Below, piece after piece: positions 11,001-23,000 of a DNA stretch of 64,000 bases. Location: the NCBI GenBank assembly GCA_036571765.1, contig BROE01000009.1, forward strand, positions 7,389,536-7,453,535, in the 5' to 3' direction. Position 1 is the stretch's first letter, and each line of letters opens with the position of its first letter. Made by a program: the position numbers and the translations under genes. The DNA comes from Plecoglossus altivelis (taxonomy: Eukaryota; Chordata; Actinopteri; Osmeriformes; Plecoglossidae). The notes beneath the pieces were generated by a model, which was given only the letters and a program-made list of their open reading frames with translations, searched no databases and was not told the origin of the DNA.

Positions 11001-14000
11001 CATCTGCAATCTACAGGCAATTTTTCCATCAGTAAACACATAAATGTAACGCATGTTACAAAATTCACTAGCCTATACTGCAAGTATCCACTTTGCATTG
11101 TTTCTGTGTTAGCTAGCTATTATTTCTCCCTTAAAGAAAACCAGCACTGAATTGGCTCCTAATAACAGTAGGCTACTGCATAGGGTACCAAAAACATATT
11201 TGTGAATTTGCAATTGAAAGGTTGTCCAGCAAGTGGTGATGCCTAAAGCAATGAAAATCAAATCCTAATATGTACCAAAACAGATGCAAACATAGAGAAT
11301 GAAATCCCTGGCATTATTAGATTTTGTTTCTCCAGTTTCAGAAATACAGAGCTATGGATCTCTTATCGTCACTGCAGCTCACAGGCTATTGCATGATAGA
11401 TTATTGCAATATACTCAAGAAGAGGCTATTGCACTGTTTTAATTAACTGCTTTTCAGTAATACTTTTTGTTCACTGTACCTGAACATGGAGAAGGTTGAT
11501 ACAAAGGTAGGAATGTGCAAAACTGTCAACAGTGAAATGATTGCTGCTTTGAGGAGGAATGTAAAAACAAGTCTTTCGATTTTTGTCACACTTCATAACT
11601 ACAGTTCATACGTCCCCATATGTAATTTTGGAATTAAATGTCTATAGTATTATTCTACAATGTGGACTAAAGTCCTTTTGAAACATTGAGTGACTAAGTG
11701 TATCCAACCCTTTTTAAACACTAGTACACTAACAGCACTGTACACTAACGCCTAGAAAACTCTATAAAAAGGAAAGGAAAAGGGAAAGGTAAGTGTGAGA
11801 TTTTAGGATTTAGGGGGGACATTGGAACTTGCCCGAGACACTATGACAACCCTCGAGCTCAGGATCAGTTGATCCAGGGGACCACAGCTCCAGCTCATCA
11901 GCCAATCAGGGTGAGCCGCTGTGTAAAATCTGGGCAGTGCAGAGAAGTGGAGGAGAGAGAAACCATAGGGAGAGCTGCATTGGACGAATGGTGCACCTTG
12001 CTTTTTTCATGCCTGAAGAGCCTCCAGTGAGCCAGGGCCATGGACCTTACTCTTACAGCAAAGAAGTACGTTTAATTTGACCTTTGATTTTGTGTTTGTT
12101 TGTTGAATAAATACCCAATCTGGGCAAAAGCAGTATCTGGTTCAAAGCCCAAGTGAGCTCCCTGCTTATCACACAGTTTGGAAAGAGATAACATGGGAGA
12201 AGTTTGCTATATGAATGATTTGTTGGAAAAAAACTCCAAACAAACACAAGATCTAAAACCAGCAGCAGGTAACAAACACACGCTCATTTCACATAAACAT
12301 ATTCTTAAAAGAGTCTTTCATTTTACAATGACCAGTCTTTACATGTAATCATTAAAATCCCAATTCTTTACCACTAATTTGACCATTAAGGCTCACCATG
12401 AGAAGGTTTTAGTAAACACTTTCTAATATCTTCAGCTATATGATTTAGGATAAACTTAACTTGTTGGAAGTTTTCTAATCACTAGAGTTGTCCCTCTTAG
12501 TCTACAAGATGATTTTTTGGTCGATATGACCTTGGTCGACTAAGATCATTTTAGGCGACCAGCCATATGGCAGCGAGAGATCTGATTCCTGCTTGTCACC
12601 ATTGCTAAATTAAAGGAAAGTTCTACAGAAATTGTATATTACATTATTTAAGACAAGCAAAGCAACTCTAAAACATAATTGAATACATATAATTTTAACA
12701 GTGTTACTGTTTTCTTTTCTCTTAATCTGAGGTTGTTTTTTTCTTATGCTGCAAAAAACCCCAATATGCTGCTCTTTTTCAGGCAGTGAAAGTCGCTGTT
12801 TGTGGTTCTGAAGAAGTGTTCAGAGTTCACCTTTTAATTGAAGCTCTGACGATTCGTATATGAATCATTTTTTTACTTTTGTAGTACATTATAAGTGACC
12901 ATAAATAATAACCATTCAGGCATTTTTTATTTGGCATTTGTAAACAACAGGCCTGGCGATAGGAGGCTTGTTATTTATAATAGATGATTTTTAGCAGCTG
13001 AATCTGGAAAGTCCATGAGCTACATTAAGTCAGATAGGGAAAATGTTTTTACATTTATGTTTGTCTAGTTGTCAATCACCCTTCTTATATATGTATTTCT
13101 TTCAGATTATTTCTTGAAACAGTGATGTAAAACATCACACAAAATGGTTTGATGAAAAACTGAAGATGTGACATTTATAGAAAAAGAAAAAATGTTTCAA
13201 ATTTAGATTAGTCAATTTTCAGAAGTGTTTAGTCGAATCTTGGTCGACCAAAAAAATCTTAGTCGGGGACAGCCCTAAGAACTAGTCTTCTGGTCTAACG
13301 ACAAGTCATGCAGGTCTTAGGAATGTAATCTAAAGTGTCAGACACCCATCATTCCTCTTTTTTGTAAAATAGAAATGTGTTTTGATTACAAATTATGCTT
13401 CCATCAATTGCATAAATAGGTCATTAAAGAGCCATCTAGCCAACACAAGGATAATAGCTTATTGCACTCTCCTCTTGCTAGTTGGCCATGGTTTGATTTC
13501 CATCACATATTCAACCGTGCCAGCTTTTTGATGAGCACAACATGGACCTTACTGTTTTCCCAGCTGCTCAGAGGTCATGGAGATGCCACTCTACAAGTGC
13601 AGCAGTGTTCCTAGGCTTGCTGTGTTTACTCCTACTGACTGGAGTCATTGGCTTGGCAGTTAGCAGTAAGTGCCCTTTACTTTATATTATTACTATTGGG
13701 AAAACTACAACACAACTCTGAAATTACTACTCACTATCGCCCCAACTTTGAAGCACAAAACCATAAACAATTGCTAAACATAATGTAAAAAGTATATCTG
13801 TCTCAGACTGGGGATATAATTCAGAGCAGACATTGCCATTGTCAAAATATACATACAGTTAATACCCAAATAACCTATAAATTACCTGATGCAAAAATAC
13901 ATTAAATAACATATATATCATTTTTTGACATTATTTGACATACTATCTTCTTTCTTTAAGGCATGATCCACATTTAAACAATTAGAACCACCTTTTCCCA

Positions 14001-17000
14001 TATGTGCGAAGGGTGGACCGAGTGTACAGCAATGCTTTGTTGTTACATTCTGTATAAAAGACAACCGTTAATGTTGTTCAGACACTACTTCTCATATTTG
14101 CTCAAATAAACTTAAAATCAAGATCAACCTATAAATCTTAAGGTTTATCCAGAGAATTCTGTTATCTGAAAAATCTGATATCAGTGGAGGTCTTACCACT
14201 CTCTGATCCTAAACAGAACAAAATGCAACTAATGAGATGATGAAGACGGACCAGCTGATACCCAGGAGGAACCCCTTTTGTCGCTCAAAAGACAAGCAGT
14301 GGGCTGAGAGAGACCAGCTGAGGGCTGAGAGAGACCAGCTGAGGGCTGAGAGAGACCAGCTGAGGGCTGGGAGAGACAAGATTAGGGTTGAGAGAGACCC
14401 GCTGTGGGCTGAGAGAGAGATGCTGGGGACTGAGAGAGAGACGCTGAAGACTGAGAGAGACGAACTGAGGGCAGAGAGAAACAAACTAAGCACTGAATGG
14501 AACCAGCTAAGGGTAGAGAGAGACCAGCTGAGGATGGAAAGAGACAATCTATGGACGGAGATAGTTCAGCTGAGGGCAGAAAGAGACCAACTGAGGGGCG
14601 AAAGACACCAGCTGAAGACAGAGGGACATGACCACATGAGGCAAATTTGTGGTCTGTAATTATTTAATCTACAATAATTATGTGATTTCATTCAGTTACT
14701 TGATAACATGAAGGAAATAGTGCAACAGTAGCAACAAAAAACAAGCTTCATCACAATGTATCCTTCAAAACTACAGCAGAGCAAACTGTTGGTGTTACTG
14801 TGAGTCATGTCATGTTGTGTTTGTCAAAAGAGTGCAGCGGATGTAAGAGGTTTGGCACCAGCTGTTACATCGTCTCCAATGAGACAAAGACCTGGCATGA
14901 TAGCAGAGCTGACTGTAGATCTAAAGGAGGAGATCTGGCTATCATAAGCAACAGAGAAGAAGAGGTAGGTTCTTGCAAAGGCAAGTGAGAGAGACAGAGA
15001 CTAACCATTAGCATAAATCAAGTGAAATCTGCATTGGAGAACTTTCACTACACACTTGGATAATTTCCGTATCACATTCCCCTTTTCAATTGTAAAACTG
15101 CAAACACACAAAGCATTGGTTTATTCCTTTGTTTATCTCTGAATTAGCAAGACTAATGTGGCGTGGTCAAAGTCAACACACAGCAAGCACAACAAATAAA
15201 CATGCTTGCTATGCTCATCTCCATCTGCTTGATGATGCCAGTGCAGTTAGTAGATGCTGTCCTTAAGGCCAGGGAACAGGGCACATGCTGTAATTGGACT
15301 TGTATCTTAAACTTTGTTTGTGGTTTTGGTTCTTCACAACAGATATTTCTCTTCAACTTAGCCACAAAACATTTGTGGTTCGGTATGACTGACATAGTCG
15401 AAGAGGGGATCTGGGTCTGGGTGGATGGAACACCAGTGACTACAATGTGAGATTGCCTAGATGGACCAATAGGGAAATTCTGGTTTATGTTTATGTTTTG
15501 AAGCCAATAGCCGATATATGGCTATTGGCGATGAGTACAAAGCCTAAGTCTGATTATAAAAGCATTATACATTCCAATTTCTTTCGCATAAACAAAATAT
15601 ATTACCTTACAGAAAAAATAAGTGTGCGAAATATCCTAAATTTAACATGTTACATTTATGGACCAAATTTCTTCATGGGACCAATATCGATAACACTAAA
15701 AATAAAACGTTTATCGTCCTAAGAGGCCGATATATTATGCATCCCTAATCAGCATAATTCCAAAGGTCCACAATTTTCCTGCATTTTCTTCCTTGGGATC
15801 AATAAATACCTACTCCAAACTGACTCCAGTAATTGAGAAAGACACATACACACCATGACATTAAGCACAGTAGTCACCCACAGTAGTGTGACTGTCTGGT
15901 TGACTGTGTTGTATTCCTGTAGGTACTGGGAACCAGTTGAGCCAAATAATGGTGCTGGGAAGGTGGGGGAGGAAGACTGTGCCTTCATCTCCAGGGTATG
16001 GATACCTAACAACAACAATCCTCTACAAGGATGGTTTGACTACGGTTGCAATAAACAAATTAATTATATCTGTGAAATAGCAATGCAACTGTAGATCTTC
16101 CTAAAGTCTAATGGAATTCATCCATTCTCAGTACACCAATGCTTTTGTTTATCACAGTCTGTAATAACCATAAGTGAGTCATTTCTTTAATGAAAGATGA
16201 TCATTAAAAAATATTTGAAATTGAAAACTTGTTGATGTGGTTACACTAAGAAGAGAGCCTGCTGAATAAATAAGATGTTATAACAAAATGATCAGTCTGT
16301 CATAGAGCTAAATGTTACATCACATGATGCATTCTCTATCAGCTGTATGTTAAAGCTGTCCAAAGCCAGACAAGACCATTGGATATTGCATTTAATTTCC
16401 ACAGAGAGTCTGGGACTAATCCATTGATAAACATTTTTTCCATTAAGGTGGATACTCTGTTGAAGTTTAAAACTATTGGATCTGCCCAGAGCCACTCTGG
16501 GTCTGCTTTAACCAATCGCTAACGTTTGGTCATGACATAGGTCATGCGCTGTGAAGTAGCCACTTAGGCTACAAACAACAAGATGGAATGAGCAGAGGAG
16601 TGTTTGAAGACGTTGAATTGAAGAATTAAAAGGAGCAATTGTAAATGGTACATCTACATTTGACACTAAGGCTAGTGATAATGTATACAGCCAGCTGCCG
16701 AAGCTGAGTCTAATCATTCACAAAAAGCCACTTCGGTCGTTTCGGGTATGCCACCCATGCAGTACAGTGACTACCACACTACTGCACGATACGGATATTT
16801 TGCACATGCGGAAGAAAGAGGAGACAACGAAGACAAGGAACCATTTCACTGATAAGAGAGACAGAGACCCCACAACTTCTATACAATCCACAGGTCCTAC
16901 ATAAATTATCTAACGTTGACAGAAATATTCTGTCCAAGCTCAATTATAAGAAATTATGGCAATGGATGCATTCCGAAAGACTGGAGGGCTGTAGGAATTT

Positions 17001-20000
17001 AATTACTTACTTGACTGGTTTGTAATGGTCCAACTTTGAAGCTCTATCAAAGAACACATACTTGGAATGTTAGTGTAAATGTTATTTAAATTGTTTATTG
17101 TATTATGTGTAAACAATAATAATTATTATTATTATTATTATAAATAAAAAAAACACATACACACTAGTTATTCTTGCATATAATGTTAAAGAATGTGTAG
17201 TGACACTAACACTAAACACCTTTTCACAGAATTCTTTTTCGCTTCAGTTAAACCTTAAATAGAGTACTTCAAGTGTATGATTGTTTTCTATTATTTAGTA
17301 CATCTACAGTTTTGTAGACATGAAAAAATTATAACACATTTTAAACAATACTTGCAACTAACACACTAACCATGTTCCTGCACAAGTACTCATAGGGGTT
17401 CAAAGTGTTCTGTTCATCACTAGAATCACTAAACTTACTGTTATCAATATAATTGCCAAAGTAGTTATTGCAATAGAAATAGGGTTGAGTTAAATATCCC
17501 CTTGAATCATATAGCAGATCCACATCAATATCCCCAAAAAACATAATAAATGTTACAATTTCCTCCAAATGGTCCAATCTAAACACAGGAAAGTTAGCAA
17601 TCATGTACAACTGCTCAAATAGTGCAAAAAGCAAGAAGAAAATTACAATGAGGCAAGCTGGAAAATCAAACATTTTCCAAACCTCGTGGGGAGGAGGGCC
17701 ACGACATCACGGCGACCAAAAAAACTCTGTAAAGACTGTTCTTGCTTCGGTTTTAAGTTCTGGATATTCGAAAGCATTGCCACAACGGAATGAAGTTCAA
17801 GTTCAAGTTCAAGTTGTGCTTTATTGTCAGTCCGCTACATGCGGGTGCATACAGTGGAACGAAATGTCGTGCCTCACAGAGCCACGGTGCTACATAAGTA
17901 CAGACATTTAACAGTACAGTCTAACGACAAACAATTTAAAATAAATATAACATTTCTCCTATACATAAACTAAACAGGATACAAACTATACAAACTGTAC
18001 GAATACTTACTGATGTGCATGTGCATAGAGTATTGCACATGTGCGAAGAATAGATACATATTATTACAGAGTCTTTAGTGCAGTTTGTGTACACACGGCA
18101 GTGTGTATGAAAAGTGCAGTGGGTGAGTGACTAGTGCCAGTTTCCTGATAGTCTTAGTTATTGTGTGGGTAGTCATAGAGGCCCGGAAGAGTTCAGGGCT
18201 CTCACAGCCTGGGGGAAGAAGCTGTTGATCAGTCTGGCAGAGCGGGCTTTGATGCTCCGGTATCGTCTACCTGATGGTAGCGGCTGGAAGAGGCTGTGGG
18301 AGGGGTGGGTGGGGTCCTTAACGATACTATTGGCCTTGCTGGAGCATCGTGTGTGGAAGATTTCTAGGATTGAGGGGAGAGGGGCACCGATGATCTTCGC
18401 AGCTGTGTTCACTGTTCGCTGGATGGTCTTGCGGTCTGCTGCAGTGCAGTTCCCGTACCAGACAGTGATGCAGCTGGTCAGCACACTCTCAATGGTGCCC
18501 CTGTAGAATGTGGTGAGGATGGGTGGAGGGAGACTTGCTCTCTTCAGCCGGCGGAGAAAGTGTAGGCGCTGATGTGCCTTCTTTGAGAGTGACTTGGTGT
18601 TGGTGGTCCAGGTGAGGTCCTCTGTGATGTGCACCCCCAGGAATTTGGTGCTGTTGACTCTCTCGACAGGCGAGCTGTCGATGGTCAGTGGGGGGTGATC
18701 CGCGGAGTTCCTCCTGAAGTCCATCACAACCTCCTTTGTCTTGCTCAAGTTGAGGGACAGGTTGTTAGCCCCACACCATTTTGCCAGCTGTGCCACTTCC
18801 TCTCTATACTGTGTTTCATCGTTGTTGCTGATGAGACCTACCACTGTTGTGTCATCAGCAAACTTGATAATGTGGTTGGAGCTGAACTTGGCAGTGCAGT
18901 CGTGTGTCAGCAGCGTGAAGAGCAGCGGGCTGAGCACACAGCCTTGTGGGGCACCTGTGCTCAGTGTTGAGGTGCTCGAGGTGTTATGGCCGACACGGAC
19001 TGACTGAGGTCTTNNNNNNNNNNNNNNNNNNNNNNNNNNNNNNNNNNNNNNNNNNNNNNNNNNNNNNNNNNNNNNNNNNNNNNNNNNNNNNNNNNNNNNN
19101 NNNNNNNNNNNNNNNNNNNNNNNNNNNNNNNNNNNNNNNNNNNNNNNNNNNNNNNNNNNNNNNNNNNNNNNNNNNNNNNNNNNNNNNNNNNNNNNNNNNN
19201 NNNNNNNNNNNNNNNNNNNNNNNNNNNNNNNNNNNNNNNNNNNNNNNNNNNNNNNNNNNNNNNNNNNNNNNNNNNNNNNNNNNNNNNNGATCACATCAAA
19301 CTCTGCCAAATAAACCATAATAAATTGTTACATATTTCCTTTGCAAGGTCCAATCTAAACCCTGGAAAGTTAGCAATCATGTACAACTGCTCAAATAGTG
19401 CAAAAAGCAAGAAGAAAATTACAATGAGGCAAGCTGGAAAATCAAACATTCCCCAAACCCTGTAGGAGGAGGGCCACAACATCAAGGCCACCAACAAAAC
19501 TCAGCAAAGACTGTTCTTGCCTTGGTTTCTAAGTTTCTGATATTCGAAAGATTGCAAAACGGAATGCAGTATCAAGTTTCAAGTTTCAAGTTGTGCTTTA
19601 TTGTCAGTCCGCTACATGCGGGTGCATACAGTGGAACGAAATGTCGTGCCTCACAGAGCCACGGTGCTACATAAGTACAGAGATTTAACAGTACAGTCTA
19701 ACGGCAAACAATTTAAAATAAATATAACCATTTCTGCCTATAAATAAACTAAACAGGATACAAACTATACACACTGTACGAATACTTACTGATGTGCATG
19801 TGCAAAGAGAATTGTACATGTGCAAGATAGATACTTATTATTACAGAGTCTTTAGGGCAGTTTGTGTACACACGGCAGTGGGTATGAAAAGTGCAGTGGG
19901 TGGGTGACTAGTGCAAGTTTTCCTATAGTCTTAGTTTTTGTGTGGGTAGTCATAGAGGCCCGGAAGAGTTCAGGGCTTTCACAGCCTGGGGGAAGAAGCT

Positions 20001-23000
20001 GTTGATCAGTCTGGCAGAGCGGGCTTTGATGCTCCGGTATCGTCTATCTGATGGTAGCGGCTGGAAGTGGCTGTGGGAGGGGTGGGTGGGGTCTTAACGA
20101 TACTATTGGCCCTTGCTGGAGCATCGTGTGTGGGAGATTTCTAGGATTGAGGGGAGAGGGGCACAGATGATCTTCGCAGCTGGGTTCACTGTTCGCTGGA
20201 TGGTCTTGCGGTCTGCTGCAGTGTAGTTCCCGTACCAGACAGTGAGGCAGCTGGTCAGCACACTCTCAATGGTGCGCCTGTACGAAGTTGGTGAGGATGG
20301 GTGGAGGGAGACTTGCTCTCTTCAGCTGGCGGAGAAAGTGTAGGCGCTGATGTGCCTTCTTGGAGGGAGTGACATGGTGTTGGTGGTGAGGTCCTCTGTG
20401 ATGTGCACACCCAGGAATTTGGTGCTGTTGACTCTCTCGACAGGCGAGCTGTGGATGGTCAGTGGGGGGTGATCTGCGGAGTTTCTCCTGAAGTCCATCA
20501 CAACTTCCTTTGTCTTGCTCAAGTTGGGGGACAGGTTGTTAGCCCCACACCATTTTGCCAGCTGTGCCACTTCCTCTCTATTCTGTGTTTCATCGTTGTT
20601 GCTGATGAGACCTACCACTGTTGTGTCATTAGCAAACTTGATAATGTGGTTTGAGCTGAACTTGGCAGTGCAGTCGTGTGTCAGCCGCGTGAAGAGCAGC
20701 GGGCTGAGCACACAGCCTTGAGGGGCACCTGTGCTCAGTGTTGAGGTCTGAGGTGTTTTGGCCGACCGGACTGACTGAGGTCTTTCGGTTAGAAAGTCTA
20801 GAATCCAATTGCAGAGGGAATTTTTTTTCAGGCCCAGTATGTTTTATTTGTTAGTGAGCTGTTGTGGGATTATTTTGTTGAATGCTGAGCTGAAGTCGAT
20901 GAACAGCATTCTTACATAGAGTCTTTGTTTTCTAGATGGTGCCAGATGGATGGTTGAGGAGATTGCATCGTCTGTGAAGCGGTTCGGACGATATGCAAAC
21001 TGGAGCGGGTCGAGTGTTTCAGGGAGGCTGGTTCTAATGTTCTTCATGACTAACTTCTCAAAGCACTTCATTATGATAGGGGTCAGTGTTATGGGACGGT
21101 AGTCATTCAGACAGGACACCGGTGATTTCTTTGGTACAGGTATGATTGTTGTGGTTTTGAGACATGTGGGGACGACTGCCTGGGCCAGCGAGGTTTTGAA
21201 GATGTCTGTTAGGACATCTGTCAGCTGTGGAGCACAGTCTTTCAGTACGCAGCCAGATATATTGTCGGGGCACGCAGCCTTGCGTGGGTTGATCCTAGAT
21301 AGGGTCCTTCTTACGTTGGCTGGAGACAGTCAGAGTGCCTGGTCGTTGGGCGGTAGTGGGTAGTTTTTGTGCTGGTGTGACATTCTGCATGTCAAACCGT
21401 GAATAAAAGTGGTTGAGTGTGTATCTGGGAGGGATGTGTCATAATCACAGGCCTGTGGCAGGGGCTTGTAGTCTGTGATGGTCTGAATGGCTTGCCACAG
21501 GCTCCGTGTGTCTCTGCTGTCTGCGAAGTGATTGTTGATTTTTTGGGCATATGACTGTTTAGCATTTTTAATGCCGCGGGACAAATTGGCCCTTGCTGTT
21601 TTGAGGGCTGCTTTATCTCCCGATCTGAAAGATTCATCTCTGGTCTTTAGCAACCCACGAACCTCTGCTGTTATCCATGGCTTCTGGTTGGCGCGTGTGG
21701 TAATGGTCTTTGTAACTGTCACATCATCTGTGCACTTGGAATGGCTACGCTTGAATCTTTTTCCACTGCCATACCAGAACTACAACTCAAACTAGAGCGC
21801 TACATCAACGTCATCATTCTCTGCCACTCCATCTGTTCGCTGATTCGGCCTTCAGATATCTGAGTGGAAAAAACTTAAGCGGGTAAATCAGGTCCAGGCC
21901 TACTAGAGAAGCAAAATCAAGCAGAAGTACGTAGGATGGCAAGGCTGCTAGGAAAGGGTTGGTTACCCGGTTTCTAGGTTTACCACATTCTGAAAAAGTC
22001 ACGGTTTCGATGCCTCTAATTTTCTGTTATGCTATTGCTGCGGTATAAGTAGTGTTGTTCTTGTCTGAGACAAGACATGTCTTGTCAAAGACAAGAGTGT
22101 AGGAGTAGGAATCTAGGTGTAAGTGTAGGAATCTCTCAGCGGAGAAAGTAACCCACCGGTTGCAAGACGTTAAGAGGGTTAGCGTGTTTTGCACCAGAGA
22201 AATAAACTTTAAATAGTATCCTGGCATGCTACTGACATACAAACATGACCGGCTCATTAACTAACTAGAATCAGCCATTTTAATGTTAGCCTACGTATAC
22301 CAGAGGCATAGGAAAAAGCTTTCTGGGGTAGAGCAGATTAGGCTATTAGACCTCTCAAATCTCACACATTTGCTGTTAGACACATACATTTCAACCATTT
22401 CTCACTCTGAGAAGTGGATTTTTGTGCAGAGTTGATAAGCTGTCTGAAATAATACATAGTTTAAAATAGACCATAGAAACATCCATCCATCCATCCATTT
22501 TCTTCCGCTTATCCGGAGCCGGGTCGCGGGGGCAGCAGTCTGAGCGGGGAGGCCCAGACTTCCCTCTCCACACACACACACTCAGCTCCTCCGGCGGGGA
22601 TACGAGGCGTTCCAAGGCAGCCGAGAGACATTGTCCCTCCAGCGTGTCCTGGTTCTTCCCCGGGGCCGCCTCCTGGTGGGACACGCCCGGAACCTCCCGA
22701 GGGAGGCGTCAGGAGGCATCCGCAACAGATGCCCGAGCCACCTCATCTGGCTCCTCTCGACGTGGAGGAGCTGCGGCTCTACTCCGAGCTCCACCCGTGT
22801 GACCGAGCTCCTCACCTTATCTCTAAGGGAGCGTCCAGCCACCCTGCGGAGAAACTCATTTCGACCGCTTGTATCCGCGATCTCGTCCTTTCGGTCATTA
22901 CACAAAGTTCATGACCATAGGTGAGAGTAGGAACGTAGCTAGACCGGTAAATTGAGAGCTTTGCCTTCCGGCTCAGTTCCTTCTTCACCACAATGGTCCG

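Noticed and set aside
13542..13718. Lectin start at ATG 13542
   Set aside because: In frame, but the preceding bases form a good acceptor (TTTTCCCAG at 13555-13563) and an upstream exon with matching phase exists; kept only as an alternative.
14209..14547. Minus-strand Ser/Leu-rich frame opposite the lectin stalk
   Set aside because: Shadow of the 21-base heptad repeat on the other strand.
17341..17673. 110-codon frame as a membrane protein gene
   Set aside because: No family recognised, overlaps a helicase-like fragment in another frame, and the duplicate copy is not open over the same length.
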